Shown: positions 1 through 8,307 of the stretch, in pieces
Position numbering within the stretch: the stretch's first letter is position 1
Layout of the letters: each line of letters starts with the position of its first letter
Assembly: GCA_038210445.1 (NCBI GenBank)
Contig: JBBQWQ010000004.1
Location: 62,001-126,000 of the forward strand
Direction: 5' to 3'
Origin: JABFRG01 sp038210445
Lineage (GTDB): Bacteria > Myxococcota_A > Polyangia > Polyangiales > Polyangiaceae
Length of the DNA: 64,000 bases
Made by a program: the position numbers and the translations under genes
Notes under the pieces: model-generated
Databases searched by the model: none
Seen by the model: the letters and a program-made list of their open reading frames with translations, nothing else
What the model was told of the DNA's origin: nothing

Positions 1-2
1 AG

Positions 3-284
3 CGCGAGAGCTGGGTGCTCAAATCCGACTACGGCGCCGAAGGCGACGAAGTCATCATCGGGCGGCACGTCTCGGCCGAGCTCTTTCGCGCCTCTCTCGA
101 TCATGCGCGCAAGGGCCGATGGGTAGCGCAGCGGTACTTCGAGCCCAAGCTCGACGCAGAGGGGCTCACCACCAACTTCGGTGTGTTCTTGTGCGGCGGC
201 CGAGCCTCTGGTCTGTACGCCCGCATGCACCGCGGCATGACCGACGAGCACGCGCTCAGCGTTCCGCTGCTGGTGGGCGACTGA
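3..284 (+). CDS. C-terminal end of an ATP-grasp-like protein (partial)
   Basis: The frame is open from the left edge, so only the last 93 codons are visible. They begin with a W-V-L-K-x-D-Y-G segment and a glycine-containing turn. Further on are W-V-A-Q-R-Y-F and then N-F-G-V-F-L-x-G-G. This order of a lysine/glycine loop followed by a Q-R-Y/F site and a late N-x-G-V strand resembles the C-terminal part of circularly permuted ATP-grasp proteins related to glutathionylspermidine synthase. That is a resemblance by motif only, and the substrate cannot be inferred. The stop lies 6 bases from the stop of the convergent next gene, leaving no room for a separate terminator. Confidence 0.6.
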   Translation, partial: RESWVLKSDYGAEGDEVIIGRHVSAELFRASLDHARKGRWVAQRYFEPKLDAEGLTTNFGVFLCGGRASGLYARMHRGMTDEHALSVPLLVGD

Positions 285-290
285 GCACCG

Positions 291-1163
291 TCAGCGCGCG
301 ATGGTTTCGGTCAGCGGCGTCATGGTGCGCAGGATGAGCGGCGCCACGTCGCAGGCGGCGCTAGTGTCGCAGTCGAGGCCGAAGTACAGCTTCGAGCCTG
401 CAGCGCCACCCAGCAAGCTCCAGGGGCTCGCGATGCCGGCAATGCGGACCTCGGCGGTCCAGCGCGGTTGGTCCACGCGCTCGCCCAGGCGGTACCGATA
501 GAGCACCGCGGTGCGCCCGGAAACGTCGACCGACTCCGACGACAGGAGCGCATCCCACGGTGCGCTCTCGGTGTGCGCTTGGGGCGACGGATCGGGCGCG
601 TACTCGCCGATCTCGAGGGCCAGCCTTCGTCCCTTGCCCTCGTAGCGCAACACGAAGGAGTCCTCGCCCTGCGCCGGAACACGGTGCAGATCGGGCGGCA
701 GGAACATCGTGATGGCACCCGGCACGCGCTCTCGTCGCCAGTCCTCGGGAATGCCGGCGGGAGGCCGCTCGGCGCACGTTCCCTTGCGGCAGGTGGCGAC
801 CGGGGCCGGCTCGCACGCGGGCAGATCGTCGATGCAGCTCCCGGCGAGCCAGGCATCGGCGAGGCGGTCCGCGGCCTCCATCGAGGCCTGGCGACTCGAG
901 ATGCGATAGCAGCCGTCGAGGCTCGCGAACAGATTGGTGCGCGCCTCGACCAGGCAGTCACTATCGACCGTGCAGGCGCGGCGAGCCTCCACGATCTGTG
1001 CATACTGCAAGGCGAGGCGCGTGCACTCTGCAGCATTGCGCGGCGCGGGCAGCGAGGCGTCGCGCGCAGCGATCGAGTCGCGGGGCGTGCGATGGCGAAA
1101 CGCCGCGTAGGCGACGGCGCACAGCGTGCCCACCGCAACGGCGGCCAACACCAGAGGCTGCAT
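291..1163 (-). CDS. Hypothetical exported or membrane-anchored protein
   Basis: This 290-residue product begins with an uncharged hydrophobic stretch (about residues 4-20) that could be a signal anchor or signal peptide. The first half of the mature part (about 40-140) has eight cysteines, including a C-T-V-D-S-D-C motif. The motif recurs, in my recollection, in exported proteins of myxobacteria. The second half (about 150-290) has no domain I recognise and looks like mixed strand. I chose the ATG at 1163 rather than the in-frame GTG at 1184, because it places the hydrophobic stretch directly at the N-terminus. It is followed on the same strand, 51 bases away, by nothing functionally linked. 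Function unknown. Confidence 0.7.
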   Translation of the reverse strand: MQPLVLAAVAVGTLCAVAYAAFRHRTPRDSIAARDASLPAPRNAAECTRLALQYAQIVEARRACTVDSDCLVEARTNLFASLDGCYRISSRQASMEAADRLADAWLAGSCIDDLPACEPAPVATCRKGTCAERPPAGIPEDWRRERVPGAITMFLPPDLHRVPAQGEDSFVLRYEGKGRRLALEIGEYAPDPSPQAHTESAPWDALLSSESVDVSGRTAVLYRYRLGERVDQPRWTAEVRIAGIASPWSLLGGAAGSKLYFGLDCDTSAACDVAPLILRTMTPLTETIAR

Positions 1164-1235
1164 CGATTCGCGTGAAGACCGCACCCACCGTACCTATCAC
1201 CCTGGCACGGCGCGACAAGCGTGGCGCTGCGCGGG

Positions 1236-2240
1236 TCAGCGCCGTGTTCGCACGCGGCGCTCGAGCTCTCGGAGCCATGCCGGCTCGAAGACGCCGTCTA
1301 CGCGAATGGACCAGCGGAATTCCGGGGCCGCGTCGACGCCGTGGTAGTCCATGTCGTTGAACCAGAAGAGCCGGGCATCGATGGCAAGCCGCGTGGTGCC
1401 GTCTTCGCTCGCCAGCGTCAGCTTCTTGCGTGCGTCGGGGTAAATGCTGATGGACTGCGGCACCGAGAGGGTGCTGCCCGGCTCGCTGTCGCGGTGGAAC
1501 GGCGCGTGGTCGTTGCTGTGAACGCCGAACAGGACCGCGCGACCGATCTCGCGGAAGGGGAGCGATCGTAAGAACGTCAGGGTCGTCGGGAACGCGGCCT
1601 CGGCCTCGGGCGCGAAGGTCTTGCCCGCGCCGGAGTGCTTGTCGTCCCAGCTATCGTTCTCCAAGAAGTGGTAGCAAGTCTTCCACGGGAAGTAGACGCC
1701 GTGGGCCATCTCGAGCCAGCGCTCTTGCTTGCGCGACAGCGGCCGCTCGGTCTCGTCGCCGAAGGTGCGCGGCGTCTTCCGCGGATCGAGCTTCCGGTCC
1801 CCGAGCGCACAGAACGTGGCGAAGTCCTCGTCGCTCATCGCCTCGAGCACGAAGTTCACGTCCTTGAAGCCGTCGCCGACGACCCAGGGCGCGCACACCC
1901 CCATCCACTTCAAGCTGCCGCCCGTGTAGCGCGCGGCAACCTCGAGGAGTCCGCGGGGAATCTCCGCGTGCACCGCCGAAAGCGCGGTGGCGTCCACCGA
2001 GCCCTCCAGGTCCACGAAGGGGAGCCCCCAGATGCCGTGAAAGGTCATGGGTACGAGCTTCTCCCACTTTTTCGAACACGCCGCCCAATCTTCTCGGGTC
2101 GCTGGGGTCGAACGCTGCGCTCCATCGGCGGGAAGAATCCTTTCCCAGCTATCTTCCGGCAGTTGCGGTGCGGTCTTCGAAATCGAAGGCGGCCCGGAAC
2201 TTCGCTCGGGTCGTGCTGTCTGGGATTCATTCTGGCGCAT
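1236..2240 (-). CDS. Putative 2-oxoglutarate/Fe(II)-dependent oxygenase-like protein
   Basis: The product is a 334-residue soluble protein without a signal peptide. The C-terminal third carries the layout of the 2OG-Fe(II) oxygenase jelly roll. An H-x-D pair (H249, D251 in A-P-F-H-R-D) is followed about 50 residues later by a histidine in D-Y-H-G-V (H300), and then by arginines in R-W-S-I-R-V (R309, R313). In known family members the two histidines and the aspartate bind iron, and a following arginine binds the 2OG carboxylate. The N-terminal 200 residues are unfamiliar. The domain call is my inference from these residues, and the substrate is unknown. The gene is divergent from the next one, with 71 bases between starts. 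Confidence 0.6.
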   Translation of the reverse strand: MRQNESQTARPERSSGPPSISKTAPQLPEDSWERILPADGAQRSTPATREDWAACSKKWEKLVPMTFHGIWGLPFVDLEGSVDATALSAVHAEIPRGLLEVAARYTGGSLKWMGVCAPWVVGDGFKDVNFVLEAMSDEDFATFCALGDRKLDPRKTPRTFGDETERPLSRKQERWLEMAHGVYFPWKTCYHFLENDSWDDKHSGAGKTFAPEAEAAFPTTLTFLRSLPFREIGRAVLFGVHSNDHAPFHRDSEPGSTLSVPQSISIYPDARKKLTLASEDGTTRLAIDARLFWFNDMDYHGVDAAPEFRWSIRVDGVFEPAWLRELERRVRTRR

Positions 2241-2311
2241 CCATCGGCCGTGGGGCTTGCCCCACGAGGTTCGTGCGTCGCGGCCAATTGGCCCCTATGC
2301 TCGGGAGTGGC

Positions 2312-2839
2312 ATGAGCCTCCGCCTCTGGAACATCGGGATACTCCTCGCCTTGGGACTCTTCTGGTTGGCCAGCGGCACCCAGCGAGAAAAACCCGTGCT
2401 CGCCGGTGGTCCATCGGACGCAGTGCGCAGCCTGGAGGGCGATCTGGTGAAGACGCCGGGTGACCCCGCACGCATTCGTGCGCTGTCCCAGGCCTACCTC
2501 GACGCGCGCGCCTCGGGTATGGCAGTGGCCACCCTCGAACGCGCCCCCGAAGCCGTCCGCGCGCAACCAGAAACGGTTCACATGTATGCGCGGGCGCTGC
2601 TCGATCAAGGCCGCGCCAGCGAGGCCCTCGCCTCCGAGCGCAAGGTGCTCGCGGCCTGCAACGCCGGGAGCGACGCCGCCACCCGCACCTGCTCCGGCTG
2701 GTTGCTCGCCTCGGCGACCCGGCGCGCGGTCATTCTTCAGGAGCTGGTCGACATGGGCATCGAAGATCCGAACGCCCATCCGGAGGCCTCTTCGCTCGCC
2801 TACCAACATGTGACGCGCGAGGCGCGGCTCGTTCCATGA
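2312..2839 (+). CDS. Small membrane-anchored TPR-like hypothetical protein
   Basis: This 175-residue protein has an N-terminal hydrophobic segment (about residues 5-19) and then an alanine-rich helical region. That region repeats short helix pairs (A-x-x-Y-x-x-A-R-x-S-G-M-A; A-R-A-L-L-D-Q-G-R-A-S-E-A-L), in the style of tetratricopeptide repeats. I chose the ATG at 2312 because a GGGAG ribosome site sits 4-5 bases before it; an ATG at 2297 is in frame but has no such site. The stop codon overlaps the start of the following protease gene (ATGA at 2836-2839), so the two are probably co-translated. It may help anchor or regulate that protease; this is a guess from position only. Confidence 0.7.
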   Translation: MSLRLWNIGILLALGLFWLASGTQREKPVLAGGPSDAVRSLEGDLVKTPGDPARIRALSQAYLDARASGMAVATLERAPEAVRAQPETVHMYARALLDQGRASEALASERKVLAACNAGSDAATRTCSGWLLASATRRAVILQELVDMGIEDPNAHPEASSLAYQHVTREARLVP

Positions 2840-3717
2840 GCGACGCGCAAAGGCCCGAGTCCAAGCGCCCTTCCATGCTCCCGCTGGCGATGGCGCTCAC
2901 CGGCCTGGCCATGGGTTCCGCCGGCTGCTCCCTGGTGCAAAAGAGCGCCAAGAGCCCTTCGGTGCGACCCGCCGCCGCCGGCAACGCCGACCCCGAGGCC
3001 CGCGAGCTGCCCGCGAGCCTGCGCTTCTCGCCGCCGCTCGCCATCGCCACCCAAGACGACGCCGTCGTGCGCCTGGTCTCCGGCAACCAGACCTGCACCG
3101 GCACGCTCATCGACGAGGATCTGGTGCTCACCGCGCACCACTGCGTGGTGGAGCGCGGGCCCAAGGGCGAGTTTCTGAAGACCCATCGGGCCGCGGCCTC
3201 CATCGAGGTCGAGCTGGGCGGCGACTACATCGCCTGGGGTAGGCTCAAGGCCCGCGCCATCGTCGCTCCGCCCTGCGGCGAGCAAGGCGGCGACGGCGAC
3301 ATTGCAGTGTTGGTCCTCGAGCGCAAGCTGGTGGGCGTCCCCACCATGAAGGCTCGCATCGGCGCCCCCCCGCGCATCGGTGAGCCGCTCGACCCGGTGG
3401 GATTCGGTCGATGCGCTACGTCGCAGGGCATTCACCGCATCGCCCGTGGCGGCGGCCCGGTGCGCGCCATGACCGCCGAGACCATCGAGATGTTCGCGTC
3501 GGTGTGCCCCGGCGACTCTGGCGGTCCGGTGCTGGCCCGTGGCTCGAGCGAGATCGTCGGCGTGGTGAGCCTCAGCGCCATGGACGGCGACGAGAACACC
3601 AAGAGCGCCTCCATCATGGCCCGGGTCGACGCCTATCGTTCGGTGTTCGCCCACGCCCGCATGATCGGCGACGGCCTGGCGCAGAACGAGCTCCCGCCGC
3701 TCTCCTGCGCGCCCTGA
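2836..3717 (+). CDS. Trypsin-like serine protease, lipoprotein
   Basis: The 293-residue product has a signal sequence ending in a lipobox-like G-S-A-G-C (C31), then a chymotrypsin-fold protease domain. The catalytic triad is visible: histidine in T-A-H-H-C (H102), aspartate in G-D-G-D-I-A (D155), and serine in G-D-S-G-G-P (S228). The paired cysteines next to the histidine, and before the serine, are typical of S1 proteases. The protein probably acts in the periplasm or at the outer surface after lipid attachment. It overlaps the upstream TPR-like gene by 4 bases. A second ATG at 2875 would still leave a usable signal peptide. Family assignment is firm; substrate is unknown. Confidence 0.88.
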   Translation: MSDAQRPESKRPSMLPLAMALTGLAMGSAGCSLVQKSAKSPSVRPAAAGNADPEARELPASLRFSPPLAIATQDDAVVRLVSGNQTCTGTLIDEDLVLTAHHCVVERGPKGEFLKTHRAAASIEVELGGDYIAWGRLKARAIVAPPCGEQGGDGDIAVLVLERKLVGVPTMKARIGAPPRIGEPLDPVGFGRCATSQGIHRIARGGGPVRAMTAETIEMFASVCPGDSGGPVLARGSSEIVGVVSLSAMDGDENTKSASIMARVDAYRSVFAHARMIGDGLAQNELPPLSCAP

Positions 3718-4166
3718 CTCCACGCGTCCGGTCCGCCGCTGCCGAGGTAGCGACGCCCTCGCGCCGGTAGAAGTGATGGCGCGTAGCACGGTGGGCGGCC
3801 GTTCACGATGCGACGCGCATGCCGCTCATGAGCGAGTTTCCCACCGCAATGCTCATGGCCGAGAGCGCGAAGCCCCATGGTCTCCGCGGCTTCCGCGCGT
3901 TCCGGAAACGGGACCGCTCGGTCGTCGCTTTCCCCCATGATCGACGGCGCCCCGGCGAACCACCCCTGGATCACGCGGAGCCCTGCCGCCGCGCGCCGCC
4001 GGACACAGGCCGGGTGCACGATGCCGCTGGGCGCGGATGGAGGAAACCGTGAGGTCGCATTTGTGCGCCAACTCGCGCATTTCTCGCACCTTGTCGGTCT
4101 GGCACGCCGCTCGCTCACGAAGAGCTCATCGCCGGTTTCGCCGGCCCTCGACCCAGGAGACTCCTC
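3718..4166. other. Gene-free stretch of about 450 bases
   Basis: I found no reading frame here that starts well, has neighbour-like codon use and resembles a protein. Long open frames on both strands read as low-complexity Arg/Pro/Ala, as expected for GC-rich noncoding or antisense DNA. The right end carries a sigma-54-like promoter (4100-4114) and a ribosome site for the next gene. The rest (3718-4095) shows nothing I can name. Confidence 0.5.
4100..4114 (+). promoter_or_regulatory. Possible sigma-54 (-24/-12) promoter
   Basis: The bases TGGCAC, a 5-base spacer and TCGC match the sigma-54 consensus TGGCAC-N5-TTGC at nine of ten positions, with the key GG and GC pairs at correct spacing. A start site about 12 bases downstream of the GC would give a leader of roughly 40 bases containing the AGGAGA ribosome site at 4155-4160. 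This was found by eye; no transcription data exist. Confidence 0.4.
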
Positions 4167-4646
4167 ATGCGCCCCACCTCCGCCACGCTCGTTCGCACGC
4201 TCCTGACCCGCGGCGCCTTGGCAGCACTGCTGGTGGCCTCGGCCATCGCCTGCGCGGGCACCGATGCGAGCGACGGGGATGCCGACGACGGCGACGACGC
4301 GTACGAGTCCACCAGCGACGATCTGGTGACCGCCGGTCCGTGCTCCGGAAAGGCCATCGACCGTGCGGTGAAGTGCGCGCAGGCCAAAGGCGCGCGCGTG
4401 CTGAGCTACTATCGCAGCCCGGCCGACCAGGAGCGGGTTCGCCGCGAGAACCGCTGCACCAACCGCTGCACCGGCATGGCCGGTTGCGTGCGGCCCACCG
4501 CCGGCTGCACCTCGTCGCCCCACACCGCGTGCCGCGCGGTCGATCTGGTGGCCGACGGCTCGCCGGTGAGCCGCGCCGCGCTGCGGTCGTGTGGCCTTGC
4601 CAAGACCAGCCTGCCCCACGCCAACCACTACGATCTCGTGAACTGA
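4167..4646 (+). CDS. Peptidase M15-like (D-Ala-D-Ala carboxypeptidase-like) lipoprotein
   Basis: The 159-residue product has a signal peptide with lipobox (A-I-A-C, C29) and an acidic Asp/Gly/Ser linker (30-52). A small domain follows with Y-Y-R-S-P-A-D-Q at 81-88, S-P-H-T-A-C-R-A-V-D (H119, D126) and P-H-A-N-H-Y (H151, H154). Histidine plus aspartate six to seven residues on, followed by a C-terminal histidine, is the zinc site of M15/VanY-type peptidases, which cut peptidoglycan cross-bridges. Seven cysteines in the domain suggest disulfides. AGGAGA lies six bases before the ATG. The domain is shorter than typical M15 enzymes, so activity is uncertain. Confidence 0.7.
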   Translation: MRPTSATLVRTLLTRGALAALLVASAIACAGTDASDGDADDGDDAYESTSDDLVTAGPCSGKAIDRAVKCAQAKGARVLSYYRSPADQERVRRENRCTNRCTGMAGCVRPTAGCTSSPHTACRAVDLVADGSPVSRAALRSCGLAKTSLPHANHYDLVN

Positions 4647-4813
4647 ACTGATTCTTCAACGGCCCCGCAAGAAATGCGAGCCGGTTTGCCTCCTTCGGGG
4701 ACTCGAAGCAGCGTACCCGCGGCCATGCCGCGTGAACGATGCGGCCATGTGTCGCACCTGCTACTGTACGGCCGGCGCCTTTCGCTCCCCGTCATTCCCG
4801 AAGGATCTCGCGT

Positions 4814-6646
4814 ATGTGTGGAATTGTTGCTTACGTTGGCCCGAAGGACTGCTCGCCGATCTTGGTGGAGGGCCTGCGGCGCCTCGAGTACCGCGGCTAC
4901 GACTCTGCCGGCTTGGCGGTGCAGACCGGCCGCGGCATCGAGATCGTTCGCGCCGTGGGCAAGCTCTCGAACCTTGACGCCGCGCTGAAGAAGACCCCGC
5001 TCTCCGGGCGCGCCGGCGTCGGCCACACACGCTGGGCGACCCACGGACGGCCCAGCGAGGCCAACGCCCACCCGCACGTGTCGGGCAGCATCGCCGTCGT
5101 GCACAACGGCATCATCGAGAACCACGTGGAGCTCCGCCGAGCGCTCGAGGCGAAGGGCGTTCGCTTCGCCAGCGACACCGACACCGAGATCGTCGCGCAT
5201 CTGGTGAGCGGCGCGCTCAAAGAGGGCGCGGCCGATCTGCTGACCGCGGTGCGCCTTGCGCTGCGCCAGGTGCGCGGCGCCTACGCCATCGCCGTGGTGT
5301 GCGGCGAACGGCCCGACGAAATCGTGGTGGCCAAGCAAGACTCGCCGTTGGTCATCGGCAAGGGCGACGGCGAAACGTTCGCCGCCAGCGACATCCCCGC
5401 GCTCCTCGCCCACGTGCGCGACGTCATCTTTCTGGAAGACGGGGAGATCGCCCTGCTGCGCAAGGACGGGCCGCACATCGAGAAGCTCGACGGCACCAAG
5501 GTCGAGCGCGCCACCAAGCGCATCGACTGGTCGCCCACCCAGGCCGAGAAGGGCGGCTACAAGCACTTCATGCTCAAGGAGATCTTCGAGCAACCGCGCG
5601 CCGTCGAAGACACCCTGCGCGGGCGCATCGACTTCGAGACCGCGCGCGTGGTGGCCCAGGAAATGGGCGTTACCGCCGAGGCCGCGAAGAAAATCGGCCG
5701 CGTGTACTTCGTGGCGTGCGGCACCAGCGCCCACGCCGCCATGGCCGGTCGGTACTGGGTGGAACAGCTGGCGCGGATACCCTCCACCGTCGAGATCGGT
5801 AGCGAGGTGCGCTACCGCGACCCGGTGTTCCTGGCCGACGACCTGGTGGTGGCGGTGAGCCAGAGCGGCGAGACCCTCGACACGCTCGCGGCGGTGAAGA
5901 CCGCCAAGGCGGCAGGGGCGCGGGTACTTGCGGTGGCCAACGTGCTCGACAGCGCCATCCCCCGCATCGCAGATGGTGCACTCTACACCCATGCCGGCCC
6001 CGAGATTGGGGTGGCCTCTACCAAGTGCTTCACCACCCAGCTGGTGGCGCTCCTGCTTCTGGCGGTGCACCTGGGCCGCGAGCGCGGAACCCTCTCCGAG
6101 GCTGCGGGGCGGCGCATCCTCGACGGTCTGTGTCGCGTTCCGGCGCAGATGCGGCAAATTCTGGGCACCGCCGACGACATCAAGGCTGTGGCCAAGGCGC
6201 ACCTGCGGGCCCGCGACATGCTCTTCCTCGGCCGCGGCCCGAACTTTCCCATCGCCCTGGAGGGCGCCCTGAAGCTGAAGGAAATCAGCTACATCCACGC
6301 CGAAGGCTACGCCGCCGGCGAGATGAAGCACGGGCCCATCGCGCTCATCGACGAGGAAATGCCGGTGGTGGTCATCGCGCCGAAGGACAACCACTACGAG
6401 AAGACGCTCTCCAACATGCAAGAGGTGAGGGCCCGCGAAGGTCAGGTCATCGCGGTGGCGAGCGAAGGCGACGATGACGTCGCCCACGTGGCGTCGAGCG
6501 TGTTCCGGGTGCCGGTGGCCGAGCCCGAGGTGCTGCCGTTGCTCACGGTGGTGCCGCTCCAGCTCCTTTCCTACTACATGGCCGATCTCAAGGGCACCGA
6601 CGTGGACCAGCCGCGAAATCTGGCGAAGACCGTCACCGTCGAATAG
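4814..6646 (+). CDS. glmS: Glucosamine-fructose-6-phosphate aminotransferase (isomerizing)
   Basis: The enzyme makes glucosamine-6-phosphate from fructose-6-phosphate and glutamine, the first step to UDP-GlcNAc for peptidoglycan and LPS. The 610-residue length is normal. It starts M-C-G-I-V, so the catalytic cysteine becomes residue 1 after Met removal, which fixes the start at 4814; upstream in-frame codons would block that. The N-terminal glutaminase half has H-T-R-W-A-T-H-G and H-N-G-I-I-E-N. Two SIS sugar-isomerase domains follow, with C-G-T-S, S-Q-S-G-E-T and a conserved A-E-G-Y-A-A-G-E-M-K-H-G-P stretch near the C-terminus. I see no glmS ribozyme upstream. Confidence 0.97.
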   Translation: MCGIVAYVGPKDCSPILVEGLRRLEYRGYDSAGLAVQTGRGIEIVRAVGKLSNLDAALKKTPLSGRAGVGHTRWATHGRPSEANAHPHVSGSIAVVHNGIIENHVELRRALEAKGVRFASDTDTEIVAHLVSGALKEGAADLLTAVRLALRQVRGAYAIAVVCGERPDEIVVAKQDSPLVIGKGDGETFAASDIPALLAHVRDVIFLEDGEIALLRKDGPHIEKLDGTKVERATKRIDWSPTQAEKGGYKHFMLKEIFEQPRAVEDTLRGRIDFETARVVAQEMGVTAEAAKKIGRVYFVACGTSAHAAMAGRYWVEQLARIPSTVEIGSEVRYRDPVFLADDLVVAVSQSGETLDTLAAVKTAKAAGARVLAVANVLDSAIPRIADGALYTHAGPEIGVASTKCFTTQLVALLLLAVHLGRERGTLSEAAGRRILDGLCRVPAQMRQILGTADDIKAVAKAHLRARDMLFLGRGPNFPIALEGALKLKEISYIHAEGYAAGEMKHGPIALIDEEMPVVVIAPKDNHYEKTLSNMQEVRAREGQVIAVASEGDDDVAHVASSVFRVPVAEPEVLPLLTVVPLQLLSYYMADLKGTDVDQPRNLAKTVTVE

Positions 6647-6679
6647 CGCCGTAGGCGCAGCGGGGCCCATGGAGGTACG

Positions 6680-8260
6680 ATGGGCGCGATGGTTCCCTTC
6701 GCGCAGCCCCCGCTCGGCACCGCCACCAGCGGCGTGCGCTCGCTCGGCGAAGCGAGCCAGGCGCCGCTCGCGAACATCACCCGTCAGACCACGGTGGTGC
6801 TCAACGTCTATCGGGCGCTGCGTGGTCGCTGGCAGTGGTTCACCTGGTCGCTGGTCATCCTCGGCGGCCTCATCGCTCCGGTCCCCCTGTTCTTGATGCT
6901 GGTCTTCCTGGCTGCCTTCGTCGCGCCGCAGACCTTCGGATTGGAGCGGGGCCCGGCCTCCATGGGCGCCGTGCTCCTGGCCTTTCCCGCGGCCCTCGGT
7001 GCGGCGCTCGTCTGGCTCGGCGTGCGCTGCTATCGAGACAGCGGGCGGCTCGAGAAGATGTCGTCGGCGTTCTTGCAGAACCCGACGCTGTCGGTCAACG
7101 AAGCCGGCACGCACGCGGGGCTCGACGCGGTGAGCGCCAATCGCTTCTTCCTCGACATGGTGACGCGCGGCGTCTTCTACACCTCGCAGGTGGTGGCAGC
7201 CTCGGGCGTGCGGCCCTTGCCGCAGGGAGCCGCGGAGATCGGCATCTACACCCCCAACCCGGTGCAGGCGGCGGCGCAGATCGCCGCCGCCTATGCGCCC
7301 ACCGTGACCCCTTCGCCAGACGCCACCGGCGATGCGACCGGTTGGGCCGAAGCGGCCAGGGAGATCGCGCCCGACACCACGCGCACTTCGAGCGCCAACG
7401 AGCGCCCTGAAGATCTCATCCCGGTGGGGTCGGTGTTGGGGGGCCGCTACGAGCTCGAACGGCTCATCGGCGAAGGCGGCATGGGGCGGGTGTTCGTGGC
7501 CAAGCAGCTTCGCACCGGCCGCCGCTACGCGCTCAAAGTGCTCTTGCCCCACGTGGCCATCACGCCCGACGCGTATCGGCGTTTCGAGCGCGAGGCCACG
7601 CTTGCCAGCTCCCTCGGGCACCCGGGCATCATCCAGGTGCACGACTACGACCAGACCGAGAACGGCCTCCACTACATCGTCATGGATCTGCTCGAAGGTG
7701 AGACCGTCGAGCAACGCATCGCCCGTGGCAACCTGAGCTTCGACGAGGCGCGGCACTGGATCCTCGCGGCGGCGGCGGCGCTGGCCAGCGCCCACGACAA
7801 GGGCCTGGTGCATCGCGACGTGAAGCCCGCCAACCTGTTCATCGCCAAGAACGGCGACGGCACCCATCGGCTGGTGGTGCTCGACTTCGGCGTGGTCAAG
7901 CCCATGGACGGCTCGCCCGAGTCGCACAAGGTCACGCGCACCGGCGCCGCGGTGGGGACGCCACTCTACATGTCACCGGAGCAGGCCATCGGGCGACCGG
8001 TCGACGGCCGCTCCGATCTGTACTCGCTGGGCATCGTGTTCTTCGAGATGCTCGCCGGCTCGCCGCCCTTCGCAGACGCCAGCGGCGGGCAGATCTTCGT
8101 GAACATTCTCACGGTCGCTCCGGTGCCCATCAGCACCGTGACCCGCACCGCGATTCCGCCCACCTTCGAGCAGCTCCTGCAGCAGGTGCTCGCCAAGGAC
8201 CCTTCGCACCGCTTCGCAAACATTCGCGCGTTTGCCCGCGCGCTCGAAGCCATCCGCTAG
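6680..8260 (+). CDS. Membrane Ser/Thr protein kinase (N-terminal membrane segments)
   Basis: This 526-residue kinase is built the opposite way to the usual bacterial layout. Two hydrophobic segments (about 54-82 and 92-116) come first, then a linker to about 250, and the kinase domain fills the C-terminus (about 254-526). Visible motifs are the Gly loop G-E-G-G-M-G, lysine in A-L-K-V-L, H-R-D-V-K-P-A-N (near 377), D-F-G (near 401) and the activation-segment end M-S-P-E-Q. All catalytic residues are present, so it should be active. GGAGG lies four bases before the ATG. It follows glmS by 33 bases and could be co-transcribed with it. Confidence 0.93.
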   Translation: MGAMVPFAQPPLGTATSGVRSLGEASQAPLANITRQTTVVLNVYRALRGRWQWFTWSLVILGGLIAPVPLFLMLVFLAAFVAPQTFGLERGPASMGAVLLAFPAALGAALVWLGVRCYRDSGRLEKMSSAFLQNPTLSVNEAGTHAGLDAVSANRFFLDMVTRGVFYTSQVVAASGVRPLPQGAAEIGIYTPNPVQAAAQIAAAYAPTVTPSPDATGDATGWAEAAREIAPDTTRTSSANERPEDLIPVGSVLGGRYELERLIGEGGMGRVFVAKQLRTGRRYALKVLLPHVAITPDAYRRFEREATLASSLGHPGIIQVHDYDQTENGLHYIVMDLLEGETVEQRIARGNLSFDEARHWILAAAAALASAHDKGLVHRDVKPANLFIAKNGDGTHRLVVLDFGVVKPMDGSPESHKVTRTGAAVGTPLYMSPEQAIGRPVDGRSDLYSLGIVFFEMLAGSPPFADASGGQIFVNILTVAPVPISTVTRTAIPPTFEQLLQQVLAKDPSHRFANIRAFARALEAIR

Positions 8261-8307
8261 GCCCGGTCACGAACAACTCGAGGCGCTGAAACGGTCAAGG
8301 TACTCCC

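Noticed and set aside
3633..4628. Minus-strand open frame over the 3.7-4.6 kb region
   Set aside because: It covers the M15-like lipoprotein in antisense and a gene-free gap. It has no start site, domain or neighbour-like codon use.
4628..7927. A long open frame of over 1000 codons on the minus strand
   Set aside because: It lies entirely antisense to glmS and the kinase, both certain genes. Its product is Arg/His/Gly-rich with no recognisable domain, an effect of GC-rich third positions.
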